From positions 372,001 through 436,000 of the forward strand of contig MU270029.1 in NCBI GenBank assembly GCA_021432635.1: a stretch of DNA of 64,000 nucleotides, in the 5' to 3' direction. The notes beneath the pieces were generated by a model. The model worked only from the letters and a program-made list of their open reading frames with translations, was not told where the DNA came from and searched no databases. Both the position numbers and the translations under genes were made by a program. This DNA is from Thozetella sp. PMI_491 (Eukaryota > Ascomycota > Sordariomycetes > Chaetosphaeriales > Chaetosphaeriaceae). Positions 34,154-45,149 of the stretch are shown piece by piece (positions within the stretch are counted from its first letter, which is position 1; each line of letters starts with the position of its first letter).

Positions 34154-36007
34154 CTAGTTATCCGGTGCGTTGCCCGGGGTGGACAACAGATACTCCTTGT
34201 CTATGGTGCTCATCGTCTTTTCCCCCTCGTCCTGCTTAGAAAACTGGCGATCTGAGCTCCTCATACACGGCAGCCATGGGTGCTCAATGTAGGACGACAT
34301 GTTTCCGGCGTTCCCGCGCCACCATATCCAATAGGCTGAGCCCGATAACAAGATACAGACTCCGGTCAGGGGGTATGCGTAGTACGGGAAGTCCGAGCCG
34401 TGGCTACGATCCTCCTCGGGACGAATCCAAGGCAAGATTATGAGGAAGATGTTGGCGATGGCGAACGAAAAGGTGTATATGGGCTTGGCGGGATGAGGTG
34501 ACTGCCAGGCCTCCCGAGGGTGTAATTGAAGGTATATCAAGCCGAGTGTGATGGCGGTGCATATTACACTCACCGGGTAGGCACCCAGACTGACCAGAAA
34601 GTTGTATAACTGACCCGGAGGTGGTATGACGATGACCATTACCGTGACGATCCAATGAAGGATCAATCCTTGGGTGGCGGCTCCGTTGCTGCTCTCACGC
34701 CTCCACCATGAAGCGAAGGGAAGGATCCCTTCCTTTCCAAACTCTTGGTTAACGTGGGACTGCGTGTACGCGGTCGCAGTGATGTTCCCAAATGCTGACA
34801 TGATTATCAGCCAGGACATGACTTTCTGGCCCAAAGTAGCCCCGAAAATATTACGGAAAAAGATGCCTGCTGTCATCACTCCGCTATTTCGTAAGTCCTC
34901 CAGGTCGACTACCAAGAGGTACGCCACATTCGTGAGAATATAACACATTGACACTATCAACAGAGCGGTTGTAGATGCAATGTTGAGCACTCGGGCTGGA
35001 TTTTGAACCTCGGACAAGACCTGGTTTGCAGCGCTGTAGCCACGGAAACAGTAGAGAATCTGTAGCAAAGCAGTGCCTAGAGCATAAGGTTGAGTATTCG
35101 TCCCTGCCCATATGTTGGAGAAATTCTTTTGTGCAATATCGATCGACGCCGCCCGGCCTGTTGGGTCTTGTCAAATAAAGCCATGTCGATGTTGGGGGTA
35201 GTATTGACTTACCACTTCCAATGAGGGTGGATGCTATCCCCGATACGAATAGAAATACTAGCAAAACTAGCTTTGTTGCTCCGAAAATGTTGATAATAAC
35301 AACCCCAAGTTTCGGGAGCCGCCAATGAATAAAACATATTAACGTGACTGCGGCGGTGCCGAGGATACGCGTCCCCCATCGATCGGGCTCATATCCAGTG
35401 GCGTAAAGCATATACTCGCCCAGAACTATGCAATTCGGCGTGCTAAAGCCTAGTGTAACAGCAAACGCCATGAACATGCAAGTCGATAACATGCGTGGCC
35501 TTCGAAATATGCGTTCAAGGTACACCTTCTCACCTCCGGAGTAAGGCAGCGCACTTCCCAGGTCGATGTAGACTTTCAAGCCACAGAAGGATATTATCGA
35601 CCCGACGCACCAAAGAGTCAGGCACATACCGACAGATCCGACGGAACCGTATATTGAAGAAGGTATTGAAAAGATTCCAACGCCGATGATCTTGCCAATT
35701 AGGATGTTCATCGTAGAGAAGATGCCTAAAGCGTTTGATCAGCCGGGTACCTAGCGTAAAGGGAATGAAGAACAGTTTAAGATGTCTTACCCAGTTTATT
35801 TCTCTCTCTGTACCCGTTTTGAATATAGATACCAGCATATGGCACCATTTGGCTCTCGCAGCCATTGTAAGAAGAATCTAATAAATACTGCGGAGAACTG
35901 TCTTTTGGGGAAAGGTTGGCGGCGCAATTAACAGTCGCGGGATACTCTGCATACGTTCGTGATGAGACATTCTCTTTGTGCCGGTTATTGGATGCTAATG
36001 ACTCCAT
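34154..36007 (-). CDS. Amino-acid permease (APC superfamily)
   Basis: Exons 36007-35791, 35725-35213 and 35157-34154 (minus) give 577 residues with about 12 membrane segments. An 80-residue soluble N-tail precedes helix 1, which carries the APC substrate-binding glycines in GKIIGVGIFSIPSSIYG. Helix 6 has the typical YCFRGYSAANQVLSEVQNP. These features place it in AA_permease_2, near fungal methionine/LAT-type permeases. It imports, or possibly exchanges, amino acids across the plasma membrane; the substrate is unknown. The gene is divergent from the MATE exporter, and their shared region holds two perfect copies of a 12-bp motif. Confidence 0.9.
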
Positions 36008-36752
36008 TATCCACGAGACAAACGATAAATTTGTTGACGAAATAATAGCAGCTGGAGAATGAAAGAGAATGCTTTCGATTTATAGACCTCAATATGCTGT
36101 CCTCTGGATTGTGAGGTGGCCGATTATTCAATGCTTTCCCGTTGTACGTGTCTAGAATAGGTTTAGCGCTGCCGCAGAGCTTTTGGGCGGTAGCCAGAGC
36201 TAGCGCTGCCGCGCGGGAGCTTCTGAACACAAGGTAGGTATGCAGAGGCCAGCGCTGCGGCGAACCAATCATTATCTCTATGTGTGTGCATTCTAAGTTT
36301 TACACACCTATGTGTAGCTGGATTGCCGTATTATCGAAACATTGTAGGTATTCAATCATGCCTACAACGATATCTGCCCAAGGAATTAAAGCTTCTGGAA
36401 ATCTCGATCCTAAGCTCTGTTAAAAGGCGCAATATCCGGCTCGGCCACGACCCACCGCGCTACGGATTCTAACGCCATTGCTGCTGAAAGAGCTGCCCTA
36501 TCCAAGATATTTATCACTGCTGCTCCGAATATTCCCAGTCTGTTTGAGGACATTTGCTCACGTACCGCCGTGCAAGCATCATCACTTTCTTGGTCTTTCA
36601 AATACTGTTGATGCGAAGAAAAGATAGGCATCGATCTAAGGCGACACAGATTCATTCGATTTAAAAGAATCAGAATCCAAGGCACAGCCTTCCAAATAAC
36701 TTTCTAACATATTCAAGCAAAGCAGAGACAATCTGCCCTCTAGAACTACAAT
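36008..36752. other. Divergent promoter of the permease and MATE genes
   Basis: No gene. Contains TAGCGCTGCCGC at 36164-36175 and 36201-36212 and a relaxed copy at 36250-36261. Confidence 0.55.
36164..36212. promoter_or_regulatory. Two identical 12-bp motifs, TAGCGCTGCCGC
   Basis: Perfect direct copies lie at 36164-36175 and 36201-36212, 37 bp start to start, in the region shared by the permease and MATE genes. One-mismatch copies recur before the UstYa-like gene. This suggests a common regulator. Confidence 0.4.
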
Positions 36753-38285
36753 ATGCCCATCCTAAAAGGTTCCTGGTCGTCTGAACGTTCGATAGGCGAT
36801 GGGATGTCGGAAAAGGGAATAGGAACAGCTGAGTTGAGTGGCCCTGCGGATGGCAGTTGTTTAAACCGCTCGGAACAGGCATCCGATCCAGTATGGCGTT
36901 TGGGTCTAGAAGATGTGAGGATATCGAAAGAAGTCAGAATCCTGGCCGTATCGACAACCCCTCTTGCCCTCACCTTCTTGTTGCAATCATTGTTGATCGC
37001 TATCAACCTGCTCTTCGTGGGACATGTTGGGAGGACCGAGCTCGCAGCGGCAGGTCTCGGATGTCTCACAGCCAAAGTGACGGGCTGGGGCGTTTTCCAA
37101 GGCCTTGCGACTGCCCTCGACACACTCTGTCCTCAGGCGTACGGAGCGAGCTGCAAACAGACGGTCGGCCTGCATGTGCAGCGGATGACGCTTCTGCTGC
37201 TCTGCACTTCGGTACCAATTGTCGTGTGCTGGTACCACTCTCGCTGGTTCCTCGGATTGCTCGTCTCAGACCCCCAAGTATGCGATCTTGCACAGACGTT
37301 TCTGCGAGTCTTATCGTTGGGGTGTCCCGGCGTCATATTCTTCGAGTGCGGCAAACGAATCCTCCAGGCTCAGGGTCACTTCTCCGCAGGTCTCTATACG
37401 CTTGCCGTCTGCGTGCCCTTCGGTACTGGTTTGACTTGGTGTCTCGTGAAATATTTCGATTATGGCTTTGTCGGAGCGGCCATCTCTCTCTCCGTCGCTA
37501 GGAGCCTAATGCCGCTCGGGCTGCTCGGCTACGCCTACCTATTCACAGACATTTCCGAATGCTACAGCGGGATAGACAGGAACATCCTGAAGAATTGGAT
37601 GCCCATGGTGCGCCTGGCTCTTCCCTCTTTCGTCATGCTGGAGGCCGATTACGTGGGCTTCGAGATCCTCACCCTCCTCGCCGGGCTGAACGGCATCGCC
37701 CACTTGAGTGCACAGACACTTCTCTGCACCATAGTTAGCCTCACCTTTCAGGCTCCATTTTCCTTGGGAATAGCTGCAAGCACTCGTGTTGCCCACCAGC
37801 TGGGCTGTGGCTCCATCCAGAGCGCGAAAGCTGCCAGCAAAGCCGCAGTCGCCCTAGGTGGGCTCATTGGACTCTGCAGCCTAGTTTTTCTCCTCTCTTT
37901 TCGCTGTCATATCGCCAGCCTTTTTGCCAGCGATTGGCTAGTTGTTCGCCTCATCACAGATGTCCTTCCATTGTGTGGCATCTTCGCACTGGTCGACGCG
38001 TTCAGCGGCGTGCTTAACGGCATTATTCAAGGAGTCGGAAGACCACATGTCGGTGCTTGGGCACAACTCTTATCCCACTACGCGTTCGGTATACCTCTCA
38101 GCGCCATGCTAGCATTGGGCCTAGATTGGGGTCTCATGGGTATTTGGGTTGGGCTTACTCTCACCCTTCTTCTTGTGTCCATAATGGAAGGCCTATATGT
38201 ATACTATCTCAACTGGGACGGGCCGATGGAGGACGCCATGAGGCGCAATGCCGCCGAGGAGATGCTAAAGCTGTCGCAGACTTAG
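36753..38285 (+). CDS. MATE-family multidrug/metabolite exporter
   Basis: An intronless frame of 510 residues with a soluble N-tail of about 65 residues and 12 predicted membrane segments in two halves. Recognisable MATE segments are VSTTPLALTFLLQSLLIAIN, VGHVGRTELAAAGLG and TALDTLCPQAYGA in the first half, with APFSLGIAASTRVAHQLG and NGIIQGVGRPHVG in the second half. MATE carriers expel cationic or amphipathic compounds using H+ or Na+ gradients. A second in-frame ATG at 36804 is possible. The divergent permease and the downstream UstYa-like gene suggest a role in exporting a metabolite or an amino-acid-derived product. Confidence 0.93.
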   Translation: MPILKGSWSSERSIGDGMSEKGIGTAELSGPADGSCLNRSEQASDPVWRLGLEDVRISKEVRILAVSTTPLALTFLLQSLLIAINLLFVGHVGRTELAAAGLGCLTAKVTGWGVFQGLATALDTLCPQAYGASCKQTVGLHVQRMTLLLLCTSVPIVVCWYHSRWFLGLLVSDPQVCDLAQTFLRVLSLGCPGVIFFECGKRILQAQGHFSAGLYTLAVCVPFGTGLTWCLVKYFDYGFVGAAISLSVARSLMPLGLLGYAYLFTDISECYSGIDRNILKNWMPMVRLALPSFVMLEADYVGFEILTLLAGLNGIAHLSAQTLLCTIVSLTFQAPFSLGIAASTRVAHQLGCGSIQSAKAASKAAVALGGLIGLCSLVFLLSFRCHIASLFASDWLVVRLITDVLPLCGIFALVDAFSGVLNGIIQGVGRPHVGAWAQLLSHYAFGIPLSAMLALGLDWGLMGIWVGLTLTLLLVSIMEGLYVYYLNWDGPMEDAMRRNAAEEMLKLSQT

Positions 38286-39193
38286 GTCTTGGCACTGGAT
38301 GTCAAGGTCCGTATGCGTAGGATAAGTCATTTTTGGAATCTCTTTGGTCTATCGAGTTTAAAGGGTACCAAGTTTGTTAGCAGGAATATACATGTAACGA
38401 CTCACGCAGCATTTGGCAATGAGGAAAATCTGCCACCATCTTGTAGATCTAGCTATCTGCACACGAGTTCATATTGATAACTCAACTATGAGTCTTATCT
38501 ATTCCTAATGAAGATGCTCCTTCCCATTCCGCAAAAGCGCCGCAACTGCCTCGCCCAACTGTCTCAGCGACGCCTAGGTGTACTTTTATTAAATTAAGGT
38601 AACAGCTAACTGTCATCTTGCTACTATTTGATCATTCGCCGTCCAAACCCCGAATGTAGAGGGCCGGTAAGCCGTGATCAAGAGACAACTGGACCCGATC
38701 TAGATACAATGACTTGTTCCTGCTTGTGTTGCTTACCTACGGAGATACCTAGCCAAGCCCTGCTGTGCCGTTACCGCGCTCCCTTTTCCGGCTTAGTGCT
38801 GCCGCGCGCATGAAACAGGTGCCGCGGGCCGCCTAACAAGCAAAGTCCAGCTGTTGAACCCGACATCCTGTACTCTGTACTTGTTTCAGACACTTATGGT
38901 AGCCTTGCCCCACTATCTAGCTAGTATAATACAGTACAATACCGTGTTGCTTTAGCGCTACCGCCAGCGCGGCCGCTGGCATCCCTGCGCGGCAACGGGA
39001 AGGAAAACAGCACCAAGGATTCCAGAAGTGGGGCACGGGGGTAGCCACATCTCCATATTGGAGCACGACTTAGACTGCTTAAATGGTCCCCTTCGTGAGA
39101 ATTACCGTGCAGATAGCTCACAGGTTTCCTTCCCTTGACAATCAAGAAGCCATTTACTCCAACAGCAGTTTCTTGTCAGAGCTGAGCAACAAG
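38286..39193. other. Intergenic, UstYa-like gene promoter
   Basis: 0.9 kb without a supportable gene. It was checked for a secreted precursor with repeated Lys-Arg-flanked cores and none was seen. It holds two one-mismatch copies of the TAGCGCTGCCGC motif and a 7-bp inverted repeat GCCAGCG-CGGC-CGCTGGC (38963-38980). Confidence 0.5.
38794..38964. promoter_or_regulatory. Two near-copies of the TAGCGCTGCCGC motif
   Basis: TAGTGCTGCCGC (38794-38805) and TAGCGCTACCGC (38953-38964) each differ at one base from the motif in the permease/MATE promoter. They lie 400 and 240 bp before the UstYa-like start. Confidence 0.35.
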
Positions 39194-40304
39194 ATGGACA
39201 CTATCCTAAGCCCCTTCAGATCAACCCGCCCGATATACTCGTCAGTCGAGTCGCAGTCCGATGCCGACTCGGAATCGGGGCTTCTCAACGAAAAAGAGGA
39301 GCCCAGGGAGAACAAGATCCGTGACATCCATGTCATCATACCATGGATTCTTGCCGTGACTTTCGCCGTTATTGCCATGATGTTGTGGGTTCAGCCTCGC
39401 CCGCACAACAGCCAGGGAACATATGAGATGGGCTTTGAAACGGATTTTAGTATGAACTGCCTAAGTTATCCACGTAGTCATTATAATATCTTTACTAATT
39501 CCTTATAGAAACGGTCATCCCGGAGATTAGGGTCAAACAGGTCCAGTTCACCGGCGGGCTCCGAGACGCCCATAATGGGACGCTCATGCCGACAGAGTCG
39601 ACAATTTATAGTGCCGTGGGCCACCCGTCCACAGAAATCGATGCGGCTTGGACTGTGTTGACACACGGTGAGTCTCGGGCAGGAACAAGGTTAAATTGAC
39701 TGTATCGTAGCTGATGTTCCCTAGGTATCGACCTATACGCCACCAAAGAAGAGTCCCGAATCATAGGTGACGGGATGATGCATCAATTCGCAGACACAGG
39801 CGTTTACAAGATGGGGTAAGGCTGCCCATCTCGCAGACGGGTGGAGTCCTCTTAACTAATTTCGAATAGAATTGAATGGCTGCACAGTCTACACTGTCTT
39901 GTAAGTATAGCATCACGATATTTCTCTTCGCATCCATTAGCTAAGACAAGGCAGAACTACATACGGAAAGCGCTTGACGCTGATTACTACGACAAGGATC
40001 TTCATCATCCGTTGCAAGGGCATCATACGCATCTTGGTAACAACTCACTGTCTTCCAAGTATTATATAATTAAATCTGACGTGAATGTCTTCTAGATCAC
40101 TGTATCGATGCATTGCGCCAGACTATTCAATGTCACGGCGATATCACGCCACTACCTAAGTACGTGGATGAAGAGACGGGTCATGAATTTACCGACTTCC
40201 ATCAGTATCATACATGCAGGGACTTTGACATGCTAAGGGAGTGGGCAAACACCAGAGGGTATGACGCGCTAGTTGAAGCAAACAAGCAGAAGAATAATCA
40301 GTAG
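39194..40304 (+). CDS. UstYa-like oxidase (DUF3328)
   Basis: Six exons, 39194-39449, 39509-39667, 39725-39815, 39870-39900, 39955-40036 and 40096-40304, give 275 residues. A cytosolic tail of about 45 residues is followed by one membrane helix (VIIPWILAVTFAVIAMMLW, residues 47-65), so the rest is lumenal. Both diagnostic HxxHC motifs are intact: H174-S-L-H177-C178 and H205-L-D-H208-C209. UstYa-family proteins carry out oxidative cyclisation or related tailoring in fungal RiPP pathways such as ustiloxin and phomopsin, and also in some non-RiPP pathways. The fourth exon is only 31 nt and carries the first motif. Neighbours are exporters and a permease. No precursor peptide gene was recognised in the window. 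Confidence 0.92.
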
Positions 40305-40673
40305 ATAAAGATGGGGGGGCCAACTCAAAAAAGCGATTTAAGCGTACATATCTCTAAATAGCATCTTATAAATAAATGCCAGTCATACACAGACTTCTCA
40401 GCCCTAGGGACATGCCACACGTTCTTTCCACCTCTGCGCAGCCGACTCACTGTGGACCTTGTTCTCGTTACAAACTTGCGATTAATCTAGGCGGATCTTT
40501 CCAGTTCCATTTTTATGGATACTAGGGCATAGAAGGCCAATACTTCAATTTAGATGCACAATCCCGGTGGGAGAGCGTCTACTATATTTCGCTATCACTA
40601 GAGCTATGGTCGATGGAGCAGTTAAGATGATTGTCAATAGACCGACAAGCTCCTAGTCAAGCAGCGAGGTCAC
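40305..40673. other. Intergenic between convergent genes
   Basis: AT-rich 3' flanks of the UstYa-like and Atg22-like genes. Nothing else was seen. Confidence 0.5.
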
Positions 40674-43033
40674 TCAGAGTTTCTCGTTGAGCTCCTCCAT
40701 CTCGACCTGCTTGGCCTGCTCGCGCTGCTGCTCGCTGTAGAGCTCATCGGCCTCGCGCTCGAGGTAGCGGGCGATGTCCTCCTTCGCCTTGTCGGTGTCG
40801 ACGAAGTAGAGCGAGATGGCACCCACGCTGCCCATCGCAAACAGGAACCAGTAGGCCGCATTGGTGCGCCCGTCGGCCCGGTCGATGATGGCGGACGAGA
40901 TGAAGGGGCCGATGAAGCCTGAGGTCTTGCCGACGGTGTTGAACAGGGCGAAGAACATGTAGGCCTTAGGGGCCGGCACGACCTCGGAGATCATGGTGAC
41001 CTGGTAGGAGCCCCAGGCGGCCGTCTGGAAGTTCCAGACCTGGACGAGCCAGAACTCCCACACATGGTGGAAGCCGATGGTGTTGGTGAAGTAGCCAATG
41101 CCGCCCCACAGAGAGGGGATCAGCGTCATGCAGGCACCGTAGAAAACGCCCGCCTTGACGGAGAAGCGGAACTTCTTCTGCAGGAGCAGGACGAAGACAG
41201 TGCCAGAGCCACCAGCCAGATCGGCCGTGAGCGACATTGCGTTCAGCATCAAGGGAGAGTAGTTGATAATCCTAAGCCAGCTGTTAACCTCGGGGTACGC
41301 ATGATCGGACAATCTCAAAGGCCTTACTCATTCTGGAGGATACCGGTAACATTGAAGTAAGTGCCGAAAGCTTCGGCATAATTAGTTCGAGTTCGCATCT
41401 TACGATCTGTGGGATAAACTTACTCTCTTGGAGCATAAAGTACGCGAGGAGATAGAGCAGACACTGCTTTAGCTTGCTAGCGCTCTTCATTGCACTCCAA
41501 ACTTGCCTGGAAGTCCGGATCAGCTAAAAGTCGAATATTTAAATCAAGATTGGCTTATCACTTACTGAGGGCCGACGAGCCACCACTTGGCGCCGTCCGG
41601 GAGCTGCTGTCCAGGGCGATGCTTCTGCACAATGAAGAACGGCACGGTACAAATGACGGTAATGATGCCGAAGTAACCCATGAGTACTCGGTAGGACTTG
41701 ATTTTCTCGTCGTCGGTCTGATAGCCGATGGCGGCGGAGATGCCCACAGCAACTGCGTAGGTGACTACGACGAGTGCCGAGCCAGTGATGTTGACAAGGT
41801 TGTAGAGCTATGTAGACGCAAGAACAGTGTTAGTTTATGCCATTATAATCCAGAAGGCCACGAAACCTCGGAGCGAGGCCGAGAAGGAGACGAGGAGGGG
41901 CTGCAGCGTACCTTGGAGCGCTCATACGAATCGAGTTTCTCGTGATCTGCGGGGCTGTTCAGACCGTCAGCACTTGAGACCCAACATCATGATAGAAAAT
42001 CAACTTGTGGATGGCTACTAACGATTTTGCGCCTTCGGCAACATCGTGTTCGGATTGGATCAGCTCAGGCAGGTCACGGACCAGGCCGGGGAAGGTTGCG
42101 GCATAGAAGGCCGTGGCGACGTTCGCGGCTGTCATATCAGGGCAGTCAGCAGCCGAGCTAATCGACGTGAAGAGCCTCAGTACGGCAAAGGGGCGTTCGA
42201 CTTACCGAGCGATCCGATGACGTAGAGCACCTGAGCTGACTGCCACTGGTCCGGCCTGCTCATTCCACACATGGCGAACTGGCAGATGTACAGGATTGTC
42301 TGCGCAACTGTCGATCTCATCGTAAGCCTCCGGGTACATCTAAGGCCGTTTGACATCGCGAAAACTCACTGATCAGGATCCAGGGCCGCCAATTGCCGTA
42401 GTCGGCGTATGGCCCGATGATGAGGAGGACGACCAGCTGGGCGGCGAAGAGAATACCGGTCACGTCGAGGAGATACGAGTTTACTGTTAGGTGGCCGATG
42501 CGTCAGCCTCCCTCATCCGCCACTAATACGGAGCTTGGCTTGAACTTACTAGGTATAACCTGGCCGCCCCAGTCTACCTTGCCGTCCGGAAACTGTAGGT
42601 TCAGCAACGCTTGTCGAAGGGCACCGCCGTTACCGCCAATTGCTTCAGGGATTGTCAGCTACTCTATAAGTACGGGGCTAGTAATGGGCTCTATCGACTC
42701 ACGGGCGCCATTGTTCGAGAAGTCTGGCGTTTACTTGGTTAGCGCGGGTATACGACGGTCTTAGGATGCCGTGTGGTGCTTACAGAAGACGCAGAAGAAG
42801 ATGTACTCCCATTTGCTCGTCGGCAGCCGCTTTCCGGTGGTGGGGATAGTGTGTTGTTGCCGGATCACCGCTATGCCGGCACGCTTGTGCAGGTCTGTCG
42901 TGCTCTCGTCCGAGACGTTGCCGATAGCATCCTCGTGCTCCACGCCGCTAGCCTTCTCGTGGTCTTCCGGAGGAGGAGCGGTGGCAGCGGCAACACCGCT
43001 GTTTTCAGTCGCTTCAGGCGCCTTCTCGGCCAT
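40674..43033 (-). CDS. Atg22-like vacuolar amino-acid effluxer (MFS)
   Basis: Eleven minus-strand exons: 43033-42784, 42723-42703, 42642-42550, 42483-42370, 42307-42206, 42128-42023, 41954-41912, 41807-41566, 41506-41424, 41370-41328 and 41280-40674, giving 567 residues. Every junction restores frame and the hydrophobic pattern. Atg22-family marks include the start of helix 1 after TSKWEYIFFCVF, LLIIGPYADYGNWRPWILI, LYNLVNITGSALVVVTYAV and PAPKAYMFFALFNTVGKTSGFIGPF. The N-tail is acidic and Ala/Pro-rich; the C-tail is a charged coil. Yeast Atg22 exports amino acids from the vacuole after autophagy; fungal paralogues are numerous, so the exact role is open. The exon count is the highest in the window, and exon 2 is just 21 nt. 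Confidence 0.88.
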
Positions 43034-45149
43034 GATATCAGAGGTACGGAGGTGGCTCCGGGGATGGTGTGTCTCGCTGGAGGGAGGGGAGAAGCGCGTA
43101 AGACCTGAGCTCTTGCCGAGTGGAGTCTCGTCTCCTCTTGCCTCCCTATATACCTCCTCGTCCAAGACAACCCCGCCGCGCTGCTATGGGCGATCAGAGG
43201 CAGCGATAGGCTCGCGCTGTCAACATGGCTCGACCAGTCTAAGCTCCCCACGCTGGATGGCACCGTTGCACATGCCACTCTCAAATTCCACCCCGGCACG
43301 AGACGCAAGATAGCGAACTATGGATGACACCCCCTGCTTAGAGCACGGTTCCCCGCATTCTGCTATGGCTTCTTGCGGGTTTGGGCGCTGGATGATCTGG
43401 ATGATGGTGCAACCCCGGGTTAATCCCCGCGTTCTGCCCCCCCGTGTCAGCGACCGTCTCCACAAAAGTCCTCGCCCTCCTCCAGATCTTGTTTTATATC
43501 CCAGGCCGGGGTGGTCCATATATTCCCGCAAGTGGACAGCCGAGCGCCCAGTATCCGGCGCTATCTCCTCGAAGCAGCCGGCCAACTGCCGATCGGCCTT
43601 TAGCAAACCGAATCACGCCTGGCTTGGCCACCCCCCAAGTGATCGTGTGATTGCTGCGAGCCTGCATCGCACTGCGCACTTTCAGGGTAACTATCCAGTC
43701 ACTCGAGATTCACCGCCTGGGATGTCGTTAGCTTATTTCAGCTCTTCCCCGACACTGGGGAGGCAGCATGCCGCGATTCCCCACTGGGTAGTGACTGGCG
43801 CCTTGCCTCGCAGCAGCAGAGCCCGAGTGTAGGCCGGGAGGGGGTACCATTTTGCGAGCTGAAGGTCGGGGATCTACAGGCACAGGCAGGTTCCCAGCTA
43901 GAAGGGTTACAGGCGGTCTAGATGCGACCCGCCGGGCTCGAGAATAAACGGACCGTAGAAAGAATATGTATAGAGCGCCATGGCTTGTCGTCAACTATAA
44001 CTGCCTACCTTGCCTATGTCACTAGCATCGCGCCGTTAAATATTCCCGTAGCCACTTCCCATAGCCAAGCCGGGGGACTCGAGCCAAAGAAGCTAGAGAA
44101 CGCCACTTCCGCCCTCAACCCCCGCACTCCGCACACAAGCGTCGATTTGGAGCACAGCCGACAAATGGCGTCAAGATGTTGGGGGAAGACCTTTTCAGGT
44201 AAGACTACAACGTTGCTTTGGCGAGTGATTTGCGAGGCACAGACACACAAGCCGATCTCGCCCTCCCTTGGCGGGGTTGCCAAGCTTGGAAGGCGACAGG
44301 CCAACTCCCGTTCGGGTAGGTAAATGCAGTGGATGTTGGCACTTGATTATTTTGTTTTTTACACGAGCGTCCCCCGCACCACGGCAGCCGACCAGCGAGC
44401 GCCACCTCCCTCTTTGAAGCGGCAGGGCGCCGACTGGTGGCGTCGTGCCGCACGACACCCGACATTGGATGCCCCCTCCCCCAAGTCGATCTACAGGGCT
44501 AAGCCGATCCGGATCTATGAAACCAGCCGCCTCATTCGCTTGCCCTTGACAGGTAAAGCCTCCAGTGCCACCTCTCGCTGCAGCCGAGAAATGAGGCGTC
44601 TGTCAGAAGCACTGCCCAGGATTCCCATCCTGCACGTCACTGTCATGGTCGTCAGACGCCAGCGCCGTATCGCACCACGACCTGGCTTGGCCGTACCCCC
44701 GACACACCAGCCGAAAACATCCTAACCACGGTCTAGGCAGTGGGAGAGGCAAGATATACAGTTTCTTGCGATTAGGTAGACTATCATTAGATCTATTTCC
44801 AGGTATATGTGCCCGCACCTGCCAGCTTCTCTCATCCGGGCCTCACAGCGTGTATCATCTAAGCCCCTACCCCCGAGCCGCAACTGACACGTCTTTTCCG
44901 ATCACCAACCCACTTTTCTAACACCTTACCGTCGTGGTCTTCATAATAAGCTTTGCAGCTTGCATGTGCGGAATGTGAATGAGCGACGCCGTCCTCTATG
45001 TGCTTTGCCCCCCTTTGTAACCCCCTTAAAGAGCGACTAGATAGATCCTCCTCGTCACGACGACGGAGCGTTCGTCAATGCACTGTACATGTTGATTAGC
45101 TAAGCTCCGACTTGATCGCCCTCACAGGCAGCAGTTTCAAGAAAAAAAC
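43034..45149. other. Intergenic, 2.1 kb
   Basis: Upstream of the Atg22-like gene and downstream of the oxidase fusion. Several GC-rich open frames overlap on both strands without domain features; none is supported as a gene. Confidence 0.45.

Noticed and set aside
38286-39193. Search for a RiPP precursor before the UstYa-like gene
   Set aside because: No frame with a signal peptide and repeated Lys-Arg-flanked cores was found here or in the other gaps of the block.
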